This document shows positions 47,121-59,587 of a stretch of 64,000 nucleotides of DNA, in pieces (within the stretch, counting starts at the first letter, position 1; each line of letters opens with the position of its first letter). The position numbers and the translations under genes were made by a program. Origin of the DNA: Thuidium tamariscinum (Eukaryota > Streptophyta > Bryopsida > Hypnales > Thuidiaceae); NCBI GenBank assembly GCA_947034885.2, contig OX344758.2:5334501-5398500 (forward strand), read 5' to 3'. The notes beneath the pieces are model-generated. The model did no database searches, was not told the origin of the DNA, and saw only the letters and a list, made by a program, of their open reading frames with translations.

Positions 47121-50100
47121 ATTTTGTTTTTTAATTTTCTGGTATTGGAACTTCGCTTTAAATGGATCCTCACATGCATAAGCTGTTCTTGTTTGCTTTT
47201 GAGCAAACAGCAATTCTCCTTTTTGTTCCTAAAGTTAGAGCAAAAAGAAGAAGAAAAAGATTTCCAGCCAACTCATCGATCAGCTAGCTGCACTGCGCTC
47301 CTCCACTAGAGACTTCTGCAATCGAAACTGAAGGAAGATTGTAGACAGGGCTGAAGTTTGTTACGAAGTCTGTCCATTCGAAATACCCCACTGCTGAGAA
47401 TGCGGTGGTTCGGACGTGTAAAAACCCCGTCAATTTCATAAAATTAATGGGTACAACTCCATCGCCAAAAACTGTGACACATACATGTGTACAGGTACCA
47501 CTGAAAAAGGTCTCTGAATCTAGGACCTGTGGGTATGAATTTATGTTTCCGTAACGTGCCTTCTGAACGGTGTCAATGCATTAGAACACCACCGATGTAA
47601 CAAACTGACTGTTGTTATGACTGTTGTTAAAACTGTTGTTGAATTCGAAGCTAGGTGAGCAGTTCCGGACCAAGGTAAGTCGTCGGTGTACTTCAAATGT
47701 TCAAAGTGCATTCATTTCAAAGCTACGATTTCAGATGCTCGTACCGAAGTGTTGGCCACTCTCAATCACGTTCCATCATGTGTCTACTGCAAGCAACCCA
47801 GAGGAATCCTGAAGAGTTCAAAAACTCATGAAAACTCATGAAAACTCGATCATGAAAGCTGATCGATCAGACTCCTGACACCGAGCTAGCGAGAGCCGCT
47901 TTGCAGTGTGCACGTTAAGGCTCCTTGATTCGCTGAGCTAGGCAGCGCACATGGGCTGATGCAAGACCCTCTTCCGTCAGCTTTTCCTGAGGATTAATAT
48001 GCTTTCCAATCCATCAATTTCTTCCGGCCAGCTTCTGCACGCACCTCAGGCAGTCGACGTCTCGACACTGTGCCAGATTCTCCACCAGTCCCTGCATTGC
48101 GCCGGGTCAGGACTCAGGAGTTGACTGTCTGTAAGTCTGGATTACGACTAAGTACACCTGCGAACTGTTTCGTCAGGCATCTTTGCTTGCTGCGCAAGTT
48201 GCAGACTAGCTTGCAGGTGTGCACGCTCATGGATCAGAGGCTTGCCGGCTAATGCGCGCAGGGAGCACTTTTCCGTACAATTACTGTGAGGCAAAGTACG
48301 TGATTCTAGCTCACGCAGTAAGCAGTTTACATTTAGCTGTAAAAAATTTGTGTTCGAAGTATCTTTTCGAACTTACTTTAAACAGAACGAGTTTGTGCAA
48401 AATCATGATTAATTCAGTCCTCCTTCGACACTGTCTCACTTTTGATATATTTCGTTACAAGTGAATGCTACTCCAACCGAAGATGCATGTGTATTATAAT
48501 AAAAAAATTCCAGTGCAGCTCACCTGCTCAAGTAGTCAGTTAGAAACGTAGAACGGTACGTGGACGTTTCAAGTAACTGGAAAAGTTTCCGTCTTACATT
48601 CTAAGTTTTTGTACATGTTTGATTGCTAGTTCTAGTACGAGCTCTAAATGGTTGGCGATATGATGGATCGGAGCTTGTAGAACTCGATTGCAGGTTGTCG
48701 TATGTATTTAGAAGTGCATGCCGATTATTGCAACAGAGCTTTGTTGCAATTCAGCTCCGTTTGTTGTAAGAGTGAAATCGTAATTGTGCTCAAGTGGCTT
48801 TCATGTTTTATGTGGAAAGTCACCGACCCAGACTCTCTGATTCCAGTTTCCATTCAATGGGAACTCAAATGAGGTGTACGTATTTCTTTCGCCCATTACT
48901 TATACATCACCATCACGAACTTCACAACAATGAAAACAAAAGCTGCATTTAGGAGTTTTGTTAGTTACACTGAATAGGGGTTTAAGGGGACCCATATTAG
49001 TTAATCAACATTTCACACTACATAAATATTACTTTGTACATGAATAGTTAATGAAGTGTGCAGCGGCTGTACATCATGTTTCAAACATCTAGAGTTTTCC
49101 AGAAGAAGCCCCTTTGTTTGATTTATTGGTCCCTTAAAACCCCTATAGGTATGTATACCCAAACCAACTTACCAACCCTCAACCTAAAACTAAGACTTCA
49201 CTATATATAATCGTACGTGTAGAAGCCTCAAACATATGACAATAGTACATCAAGCATAGTACTCCGTATTGGTTTGGGGTACACACGTACTGTAGTATCA
49301 CCTACGAGAGAGACAAATACCGGAAAAAATCAATGTAAGATCGCAGCTAGTAAGTGAAGCTCACGAGAGTCGTGTTCATCTCACCGTCCAAAGGAAAAGA
49401 ACGTCATTTGTGCCAAAAAAAACAAAAAACAAAACAAAGGAAAAGAATGCATGGGATCGGAGAAGACTGAGTGCTGAGTTCCGGAATCTTTCTTTCTTTA
49501 AGGCGATACGGTTGTAGTGGTGTGCACTGTGCAGTTTTCAATGGAGGCCGGACATCTAAAGTTGGACCTCTTCAACGCAACACTAGCTTCTACTGTCGTA
49601 TGTGAGTGCGTGGTCTACGGCGTCCTGATCACTGTCGGCGTGACTGGCAGGCGCCGGTGCACCTAGATGGGTACGTCCTGTATGTCAGCCTTTCCTTTTC
49701 GCTCCAGAAATGCAGTTGAGGCTACGTTTTGCTTATTGTTTATCTTCGGTTGGTAGCTACGTACAATACAATTACTCATAGTTTACGACAAAATTTGAAC
49801 AAATTTGATATCCAATGTGACCCAATAAACCAAATTTTCCCCTCCAGCTTGTAGAGAAACCGAAATACATATATTTGTTGTAATCTGGTGATCGATGTGT
49901 ATTGAAGAATAGTTGGGTCCCGTCCGTTGGTGCAAGGCTCAATCTGGAACACAGGATGAATGCCGAGCCATCCATAGCCAGCCAGTTGCTGTGGAATGAT
50001 CGAACGAGTGGTGCACGGAGCTAGAGCTCCACCTTGCAAATGGTAGCAATGCAGCAAGCTCTACTCAAGCACTCCGGGATATGGAATCCTGGAGGCCCTG

Positions 50101-52600
50101 AAAGACCTGCGCGCAAATGTGACACGTAGTGTGGCCAGAAACATATGAACGAATTAATTCAATCCATGCCATGGCCATTTTTTGATTTCCAAAAATGAAT
50201 TTCAGCTCCTGGTGAAGCTAGCTGGAGGAGCCCCAACCGTGCGGCTGATCGAGGGCGATGTGTCCGGGCCGGCGAGCCTTCGATCCTCCCATTCCATCGG
50301 TCGATCAATGGTGTCCTTTTCACGGGGCAGCTCTCGTGTTGTCCTGTAGGCGAGGCTTTTCCACCCTCGCTTGGGTGTCTTGTTGTGTGTCCCGGTGCCT
50401 TTCGAGAGCAGGGCGGGAGAATAATTCACAGCAATCCAAGGGGCGCTGACGAGCGGGTGCTGCATGCGGTAAAGCAAAGCAAAGCAAGCGCTCGCACCTC
50501 ACGGCTGGTGGGATCGATGAATGGAGGAGTGATGATCGAGGCTCACCGGCACGGCGGGTACGGTGTGAATTGAATATGGCAGTGGTGGACCTTTCTTTTG
50601 ATCGAATAGCTAGGCTGCATAGGATGAATAGCGATGGGAGCTAGGGAGGAAGTTGAATCCCCAACTTCTAGCTACCAACTCGGTTTTGGCAGTTTGCACT
50701 GACAGATTCGCTGCCAAAGGTTTCGAGTAAAGTGTGTCCTCTGAGATAAGTTCGATTTCAATAATAAAACATACACTCGCTCCGAAGAATGGTTTGTTTG
50801 TCTTACTTCGCACAGGACTTGAGAGTCGGTGTGAACGTCAACAAGATACTTTGCTCGAAAGTCCACAACATCGATCGAGTGCTGAGATCGATCAACTTTT
50901 GCTCGGGTGCCCTTTTCCCTTTTTGTCGACATGCGCTTAGCAGTTAGCACACATGATAGAGAAAAAAAAGCTCTCCACTAGCTAGAGGTAACTGAGATTT
51001 CGGTACTAAAAGAAATTATGGCCTTTTCGGGTGCTAGCCTGGAGCTAAGTGAAGACTCCCCTTTCCCATGCCGAGTAAGTTATGTGCTGTTTGTTAGTGT
51101 CACGAGAGCTGATGAGTACTTGAATCGGCTTCATTTTGCCAAGTCTGTTTTCGTGTTCATGACTGCAATTACTGGGTCAAAGCGCGCAAGTGTATATACT
51201 TTGCAGAGTCCGGGCCGGGCGAGGTAATTTCATTTCTTGGATACCGGTACATCAGTACTCCACTTTGTTCTAACTTTTACTGTTACTGAAGACGATGCTT
51301 CCTCAAACGAGGCCAGCCACTAGTAAGTAATAATAATAAGTCACCAGTGTGATGTCAAGCTCGGGCATTGTGCAGCCACGCTCGTCGATCGATGTTGACA
51401 GCGCTTCGGAAACAGCGACTTGCCATTTCCGGATTTGAACAAACTATTCGTCTTTGCGAAGAGGCACTTGTCAATAGACTCAATACCAGTTGGCGCTCCA
51501 ACTGTAGATGGGGGTGTCGTTTTCAACTTAATTTTCGAACAGTCTCTAATTTTATCATCTGCCTTGGGTTTCTTATTACTGCAGTCCAGTTCCGTCTGTA
51601 CCCTAAAATTAAAAACGGTGGTAGGAAATGGTAAAAAAGTACGCAAGAATCCTTCTTGTCCCCTAATCTCACGCCAACCTGCAGAGATTCGATCCCCTGT
51701 AATCAATCTAAGTTTCATTCCTGATTCTTGTCCAAAAATCTTGTTTATCCTACTCTAATAGGAATCGGTGGCAGCACTCTGAACGGAAGTCTGCCAGATG
51801 CATGAGCTCTGATGCCGGAGGTGGGCACGGGAGCTCCAGTAGCCAGATCGAATCAGCCATTACGTAAAACAAATGAACTCGTGAAGCATTCTAATCTGTT
51901 TCTTGGAGACGGAAGCAGTCTTTGGGGATTCGAAAACTAGCTGTGGGGCCGGGAATATTTTAATTTACGGGAAGACCCAACGTTCGAAGCACACTGACTT
52001 CTGTGGCTGGTGTCCTTATTACAATGTAACGACATGCTGAGTGCACGTTTGCCAGTTCCACGATCTCTGGCTGAATTGTACCATCGGGCTTTGGAAACTG
52101 GATTCAAAACCCTCAGGGAAGGACGGACAAGTCTGGCAAGCATGGATCACAAGAAAGGATAATTCGCTGAAAATATGTGACGATGCTGCTAACACTTATC
52201 TCCAGATTTATTAAAAGCGTTCATCGGGTAAATCCGGGGCCGGGGAGGCCGCTGAAATCAGGAGAAAAATTGATTGCCTACTCAGCGTGACTCTTGCAGT
52301 ACTGATACGGTAATCTGGGGAGGTTGGCATTTTCTCCAACACAAGGATTCAAAAAAAGGCAAGAGCACTTGAGACAAGTGGAGACAGCCCAATTTCCAAG
52401 ACTGGTCGTCTGTCGCCTTTAGGAAACTCCATTTTGCCGGAAGCTGTTGAAGACTTCAGTTGAAGTGAAATGATGCGACGGACCAGATATTCATCAGATG
52501 TTCTATCGCCAGGTCCAATCTTGTCTAATCTATAGTAACCTTAGTTGCAGCGCAAAGCTAAATTGAGGCAGCCCAATTTCCAAGACTCGGTTGAACTCGA
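47121..52600. other. 5.5-kb GC-richer block without a recognisable gene
   Basis: Base composition here is close to that of the TPR gene and clearly less AT-rich than both sides. It lacks the A/T runs and the repeat families found elsewhere. The longest open stretches (125 codons at 51718-51341 minus, 112 at 51420-51758 plus) overlap on opposite strands and are not recognised. I could not build a spliced model. It could hold a non-coding RNA gene, a decayed gene, or a fast-evolving gene with small exons. Confidence 0.45.
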
Positions 52601-52605
52601 GACGG

Positions 52606-53370
52606 CCGGGGTGAACTGACCCCCTTGCTCGGCAACTTGGGGGATTTTTTTTTTTTTCTGCATATAATTTTTTTGCAAACAATTTTTTTTTTTGCAAATT
52701 CTGAATTCATATTTGCAATCAGAGGCCCCAAATTAGGGTGGGGGTGAACTGGCCCCCTCGCTCAACCACTCCAAGAAATTCCAGAGGTGCAAGTAAAACA
52801 AAAAACAAACTATTTTGTGCTTATTTAATTTACCTTGTGTTCGCCTCCTAGCCAATTTGAAGCCTCTAATTGCAAAATGCAAATATGAGTTCAGAATTTT
52901 CAAAAAGAATTATTTGAAAAAAATAAAAAATTCTTACCTTTTCCTAAGCAGCCAAGTAAGGTGTTAGTTCACCCTAGCCCAAATTAGCTAGGTAAAGGGA
53001 AATGGGTTAATTAGTTAAGCACAAAATAGGGGGTTTATGGTTTAACTTGCATCCTTGGAATTACTTTGAGTGACCAAGCAAGGGGGCGAGTTCACCCTGA
53101 CCCTTGCTTGACCCATAGGCAAGACACTAAAATTTTATATTTTCCATGCATGATCAAATTTGCAAATTTCCCTTGGTTCGTGTGTGTATTGTTTCCTCTA
53201 TCAATGGTCATTGTCCATATGTTTCAAAAAATAAAATAAAATAAAATTTACAAATTTGATATTCATATTTGCAAAAGGTAAATGAATAAGTACAAAATAG
53301 GGGGTCATTCTAGGGTTGCAACCCTAGAATGACTTGGAGGGGTTGAGCGAGGGGCCAATTCACCTTCACC
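52606..53370. repeat. Cluster of GGGGTGAACTG.CCCCC repeats in both orientations
   Basis: GGGGTGAACTGACCCCCTTG (52610), GGGGTGAACTGGCCCCCTCG (52741), GGGGGCGAGTTCACCCTGAC (53082) and GAGGGGCCAATTCACC (53347) are four ends of one family. Between them lie AAAATAGGGGG and AATCAGAGGCCCC, shared with 23527-24019. At least two nested or rearranged copies are present. Confidence 0.6.
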
Positions 53371-53865
53371 TAATGGAATTTGTTCATGTCTTTCAAATTA
53401 AAAAAAACGAAAGAAAAGGGAACTCCTACAGTGAATAAAATCGTCTTATTCATAGCTCATGAGCCACTGCCAATCCTTGAATTTTAAAACTGAAAAGTCC
53501 CTCACTAGTATTAAGCAAAGTATATTACCTTCTTTGAATATAAAAAGATTGTTGTCACATGACTTATACCTACATCAAACAAATGTAGTTTGTTCAACTA
53601 AATTAGTTTATCTGGTTTAATCTTATTAAAAAAACCTTAGGCTATTTTGAGACTTTACTTTGGAAGGCACTTTATGTAGAATTTAACTTTTGCTTATCTA
53701 AAAGTTAGCTCTTTGTTCATGTAGAGTTAACTTGTTCATATAGAAGGAGTAACACTTTGTTCTTGTCAGTGAAGGTTTGGGATATTTTAGGCTTTGAGGT
53801 TTCCTTGACGGGAGAGGGCAAAAGGTAGATGGGCATCTAATATTTGAAAACTCATATTCATTTTC
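53371..53865. other. AT-rich spacer, nothing recognised
   Basis: No gene or definable repeat was seen. Confidence 0.4.
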
Positions 53866-53869
53866 AAAC

Positions 53870-54065
53870 TTTTTTTAGTTTGAAGATTTCAAAAAAGGTA
53901 TTCTACTATGTTTAAATGAGGTCTGGAATTTGACTTCTATCACAATTCTTGCATTTTTATTAAACCATGAGCAATGAAGCTCCTTTTAATCCTAATTCAC
54001 ACATCTCACATGGTTTGTTTTACCTACCACTACCTCCACTTATATATGGAGCTTCTCTCCTCTCC
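53870..54065 (-). repeat. Single arm of the CACTA foldback family
   Basis: TTTTTAGTTTGAAGATTTC, TATTCTACTATGTTTAAATG and AGGTCTGGAATTTGA, then CACATGGTTTGTTTTACCTA, match the right arms of 1825-3108 and 6317-8174. Confidence 0.6.
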
Positions 54066-54870
54066 TTATAATATACAAGATTGGAAAAGTGGCTCAAATG
54101 AGTATGTGACACAAAATTAAGTATGTGGCACAAAAGCCACTTCATTGATTAAATTTCCAATTGGAAATCATGTGTTCAAATGCTAGGTTGTACATTTATC
54201 TACTGCCCTTTGCTACCCTAGTTTACAATGGTTTGACAGCCTTTATGAATTTCACCTCATTTGACTGTAAAGTTCCAATATATTCCATGGGCTCTCTATT
54301 CTTTTTTTAATAGGCATGCTTGTCACTTTGGAGCGGTCCATCAATGGCTTCCCTAACCATTTGTAGTCTTTTGCACTAAGTGTCAAAACAAGGTTGTGTT
54401 GATAATTAGTACGCATACTATGAAAACCTCACATCCTTTATAATCCTTCTAGTGCATTGTGTAACTAGTAAGAATGTTTTCCAAACTTAAAATAATATTA
54501 TCTTTGAATTGTTCAACAAAAGAAATTAATATAAATGAATATTGATTGCACATAAAAAAATTCTTACAATTCTAAAATTACCATGAAAAATTTAGAAAAA
54601 TTTCAACAACATTTTGATATGTAATATGTATGTTGTGATACACTTTGGATACCATGCACAAAGATTAGAGTTGAGTTTCAAAAAATTTAAGCAAATTTAG
54701 ACCTTTTATAATTTCATCACACTAAGATGCATAAATGTTTTTTTTTCACAAATACTAAACTTGCAAGATTCTTTAATGTAGAGAATAAAAATCTATTGAA
54801 AATCTAAAGGTGAAAAAATTTATATAAGTTATTTATATTGTTCTTCTTTTATATTGACCACAAAGGATTT
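54066..54870. other. AT-rich spacer, nothing recognised
   Basis: No coding or repeat structure with definable ends. Confidence 0.4.
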
Positions 54871-54876
54871 GACACA

Positions 54877-56447
54877 CTTAAGGTGGGCATCCCCCAACCC
54901 ACACCATGTCTAAAACTCCCAATATGAGTTTGTGTACCTATGCAAAAAAAGGATTTTAAGCCCGGGGGGAACACTACTTGTAATGTTTGAGGATCACGTG
55001 CGTTCAAGCCCTTTTAAAGTGAGGGCTATGTAGGTAAATTCTTAGAATTATTATAGGCCTATATTACCTAAATTTCTAAATTATGATAATTTAAGATACC
55101 CTATCTTTTATTTTAAATAGAAATTTACTGTAATTAATTGTATGCTATATTACTTATAAATACAGGATTTTGGATTCATAATTTACACATGTATAGGATT
55201 CTAAGGTTTAGGTTTTAAGCAGTGAGAATAAAATGAGGGTTAAGGATTTAGCGTTGAGCGTTCTAAGTTCATGATCTACAATTCTTCCTATACCAAACAA
55301 ACATACCAAACAAATATTTCAATACAAAAATCTGACAACACATTCTACAACAGATACAAGTGTTGGAAAGAAATGACACCTTGCAACACGTTTAGGGTTC
55401 AGGTTTGTGTTTATAAACACATTCCAATTGCAAAGTACTTACAGAAAAATCCAGTGAAGGAGGAGTTTAGGGTCTATAGTTCGTGCTATAATTGTCACCT
55501 AAATTACTAAAAATCTCATATCTACAAGCCTAAAACTTCCCAAAAAATTGTAGGACCCTACAATTGCACTTTAGAATCCTGCTACTGAACAACAATCCGA
55601 GTTGCAATTGGAAAAAAAATGTGGACATGATGAATCAACAAGCCTGCAATTGCTTGAATCTAGTAAAACCCTACAATTGTAAGCCTAATCCACTTTAGAA
55701 GCCTACAATCCAACACATTAAAAATATCCATAGCCGCATGCTAGCATCAACAAAACCACATTCCAGCAATACCATAGCCGCATCCCAACACAACCCTAAA
55801 TCTACTACGCAATTATGAAACTGTCTGTGTGGAAAGAAAACGTTAGGCTGATGGCAAGTTCGACCTTCATCAACATTTATTGATCCACCACCAGTACAGG
55901 AGAATACCAATTAAAACACAGTATTGGGTTCTTTCTGTAAGTTATGGGTACACAGTAAGTTATTACTTGGGATCTAGCAAATTTCTTGGGATCCTTCCAG
56001 AATAGCAAGGTCCAGTAGGTGTATTTAGTGTTCTCGTTCTTGTTTTTTCTTTTTGGCAATGGTATTGTACATAAAAAATTAACCCAAATTTGAGTATTTT
56101 TCTATACCCTTCATTATTTATAAATCTTTTTTCCCATTCTTCTAATGCTATTTTACTTTGAAAAATTTTCTAAATTTTAGGTGCAAGGTAATTATAATAC
56201 CCCTTCATTTGATCGCACGTTAACAATAAAAGAAAATGGGAGTGCTCCCCCCGGGATTTTAAGACATCTATCCAAAAACTTTGATCCTTTATAACTTTTG
56301 CATATAATATCCAAATGTTGCATTCTTTAATTCATGGGAACTTCTATTTCACTTGCCATAGAGAATGTTTGAAAATTTTAACTAATGTAATAATAGTAAA
56401 TATTCACAATAGAGAAAAGTGATAATTTGGAGTGCCAACCTATGTTA
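54877..56447. mobile_element. Old AAGGTAGGTACACCC-type MITE, split by insertion
   Basis: The left piece begins AAGGTGGGCATCCCCC (54880 region); the right piece (56264-56447) has TATAACTTTTGCATATAATA, TATCCAAAT, and an AATAGAGAAAAGTG end, matching the order in 23621-23893. The element at 54961-56255 separates them. Confidence 0.55.
54961..56255. mobile_element. 1,295-bp element with CCCGGGGGGA ends and 8-bp TSD
   Basis: It begins CCCGGGGGGAACACT and ends AGTGCTCCCCCCGGG. The 8-base direct repeat ATTTTAAG is present on both sides (54953-54960 and 56256-56263) without mismatch. An 8-bp TSD is typical of hAT-type DNA transposons, but the GC-only tip is not the usual hAT end, so the superfamily is left open. 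Inside, an unrecognised 79-codon stretch (55271-55510) and small minus frames are seen; there is no transposase. Confidence 0.82.
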
Positions 56448-56577
56448 TTGGATGGCATTGCTTTTAGTGTGTCAACTTTTACAAGTTATTTCATTTGTTT
56501 CAAAAAATAAAAATTCATATATTATATTTGACTATGGTCAACAATAACTAAGTGTAGAGGTGTTCAAAATGATAAGT

Positions 56578-57328
56578 TTAACCCCTAAAGGACTAAGTTG
56601 CATTTTTTAGCAATATAGTGATTTTGGGAAGTTCACTATGGATGTATTTTTTTTAATTTCTTTGAAACTTTTACACAACATGTATGTGCCCAAAGAGTAG
56701 CTTTAAGGCCCAATAATTTTCATGACTTTTGAGTACATGGTTAAAAAGTTATTGCATAATATGTCATTTTTATTGCTCAATAAGTAGTCCAAGTAGTTCA
56801 AAAAACTTCCTTAAAAAATACTTTTAAGAAAAAAACTGAAATTGTTTCTTTAGGTTTATATAGAGATGAAAAGCTTTGAATCATTCCATTTGAACTAATG
56901 AGATGAAAGTTACAAGGAATTTTAGTTTGCAGGTAGGTTTGGAATCTTTCAAAACCATACCTACCAGCAAACTAAAATTCCTTGTAACTTTCATCTCATT
57001 AGTTCAAATGGAATGATTCAAAGCTTCTCATGTCAACATAAACCTAAAGAATCAATTTCAAATTTTTATTTTCGAAAAAAAAAATTCTTAAAGAAGTTTT
57101 TTTAACTACCCGGACTATCCGCCGAGTAATGAAAAATGACATATCATGCAATAATTTTTTAACCATGTACCCAAAAGTTATGAAAATTTTTGGGCCTTAA
57201 AGCTACTCTTTGGGCACATACATGTCGTGTGAAAGTTTCAAGGAAATAAAAATAAAAACTCCATCTCTAGTAAACTGCCCAAAATCACTATGTTGCTAAA
57301 AAACACAATTCAATTCTTTAGGAGTTAA
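56578..57328. mobile_element. piggyBac-like foldback element (TTAA ends, ~750 bp)
   Basis: TTAA 56578-56581 is followed by CCCCTAAAGGACTAAGTTG; the right end is CTTTAGGAG then TTAA 57325-57328. The whole element is two inverted arms meeting near 56950 (CTTGTAACTTTCATCTCATT and its inverse). Both arms correspond to the left half of 61561-62478. Confidence 0.8.
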
Positions 57329-57339
57329 CCTTGTAGTAC

Positions 57340-57580
57340 CATTGCAAGCACTAAGTGTCCAATGGATGACAAAGAATTCTTGCATATAAGACAAAATTGC
57401 AATTGTTCATTGTTGAAATTTTGTGCAAAAAAGGAGAGGTCTTGAATAGTAGTCTGGTCTCCAATGAATATTTTTGATTTTCTTAGAGTAAATGATTTGC
57501 ACGGTTTCAAAAACCATGATTTCTTCTAGACCGACTAGCCAACCCTTATAAGGTTAATTCTGTGTCAACTTCTCACCAAC
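57340..57580. repeat. Segment shared with 19395-19480
   Basis: AGTGTCCAATGGATGACAAA and ATAAGACAAAA occur here and at 19398-19445 with similar spacing. Boundaries are not clear. Confidence 0.4.
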
Positions 57581-57628
57581 TCACTTGTGGATGATGTGTG
57601 TATTTTAATTCTTTGCAATGAAATTCTG

Positions 57629-57678
<50 letters not shown>
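57629..57678. repeat. TA dinucleotide microsatellite
   Basis: About 24 consecutive TA units. Confidence 0.95.
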
Positions 57679-57682
<4 letters not shown>

Positions 57683-59587
57683 AATAGGCCATTCACCAAA
57701 CATTGCGTTAAAACTGAACATAACATTCAGTAGCAAGAAGAGACTCTGCCTTTTCCAAGCAGGCAGAGTCATCCACGAATTCCAAGCTGAAACTCTGACG
57801 CATTGCTTCTTTGCCTTGTTACTGAATAAAAGTTACTGATTTGGTGTGGAATATTCCACACCATTTCATCCTTTTGGATGGAATGATGTGGGATATTCCA
57901 CACGATTCCGTCCTTGGGAAGGCAGTCTTGCAGAGTGCTACAGAATGTTATAAACACTCTGTCATCAGACAAGAACTACAAAATTTCAAAAAATTGGAAA
58001 TGTTAAAACTCTGTAACACTGTATAACATAGTCATTGCGGACCGTACAGTGAAGGGCTGCAAGCTTTTATTATTAGATTTTAGATTTGCTACCTTTAAGT
58101 TAAAATGAAATTTGCAAGAATTTCTTGGAAGTAAATCTTATCGTGTCAATTAGTAATCGATCCAAATTTAAATACTTGCAAGTTTCTATAGAAATATGGA
58201 GAAGTATTTGAATTTTGTCTGTGCAGTGAATAGCATGTCTACCTTATGTGTGTCAACCTGTCAATAAAATGAAATTGAAGTGTCTAATTTCAGTGTGATT
58301 GGATTGATTGCACAGGGGTATGATAATGCTCTCCGTCACTAATCGTGTCAGAAGATTAGTATAGTAACTTCTAGTAGAAAGGTTCATTTCAATCGGATTA
58401 AGGTAGAACCACCTCTATCCAATCACTTAAGTAATTTTGAAATAGTTCATGAGGAGTATGAGTTTATGTAAATTTTTTTCTTGCAGAAAGATCGGAAATA
58501 TGGGGATTGCTAATTTTTCATAATTTTATTTCCAAAACTGAAATTATCATGATTTTTGAAAGCCAAATAGTGCTTTGAATCCATAGCCAATGTTTAAAGT
58601 CTTCCAATTCAAATCATAACTAGGACTACTTTTCTACTTGGTACTTCCTACACACTTTATGACACTTTGGGACATGTGTCATGACTTCATTAGTCTCAAC
58701 CTTGAAAATGGGGAAAATGTACATTCAAGCTTTGATTGGACATCTATTCTAGCCTTGGTTGGAAATAGCTAAGGCTAGAAGTTGGGTGTAGGTCCCTGGT
58801 GGACACAAGATTAATTGGTTCTACCTTATGTGACCTTTCAAGTTTCCACCCAAGTTTAAGGTCTTCGATAATGTTCAAATTTTGTTGAAAGTGGTAAGCG
58901 ATTTGTTCTTGTGTCTTTGGTGAGGATTTCAAAAAAATTGCCATCAAAAGAATGCACACAAGACTAAAATAGAAACTAAGTACATTTCAATTGAATGCCA
59001 AAATTTTGTTGGTGGTTTTATCAATGAATACATGCACCCATAATCATCACTATTCAGAATATGATATTTAAATTTGAAGAAAAAACAAACCAAAAAATTA
59101 TATACATAAATGAAGATGTATAAATTCAAGAATTTGAAAGATTAGGAGAACATAGTGTCATTTCTTTGGTACACCTACAAACAATACTTTGAGATTTTTA
59201 AAATTTTTACAGTGTTCAAATAATGCATGCTAAAATGAATTGAAATCATCTTTCATTTGCCAATGAGATTTAATTTTAAAATATTTTACAATAGTGAGTT
59301 TTCTTAGTTGCTATTAGTGTTGATTATAGATGCACTCAATTCATTCATTGAAGCTTACAACAATGCAATCTTCCTTGGGTGCCTATTGTAAACACATGGC
59401 AAGTACTAGAACAACCTTGATAACTATAAAGTAATTTTAATTCCTTAATTAATGTTTTGGCATAAATTGGACTATTTTATTGCACAAAAAGCATTATTTT
59501 AGGGTTGATTTAAACTAAGGTTGGATTGAAGGCTCTCTTGAAATATGAAAGAAATGATAAATGAAGAGATAGGTGTGGTCTAAGTTG
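57679..59587. other. Mostly unassigned; short palindromes near 57730-57910
   Basis: Two local inverted repeats stand out: ACTCTGCCTTTTCCAAGCAGGCAGAGT (57744-57770 region) and GTGTGGAATATTCCACACCA with its near copy GTGGGATATTCCACACGA. The rest is AT-rich with no gene recognised. Confidence 0.45.

Noticed and set aside
51341..51758. Opposed 125- and 112-codon frames.
   Set aside because: They overlap on opposite strands, neither resembles a known protein, and no splice-based extension was convincing.
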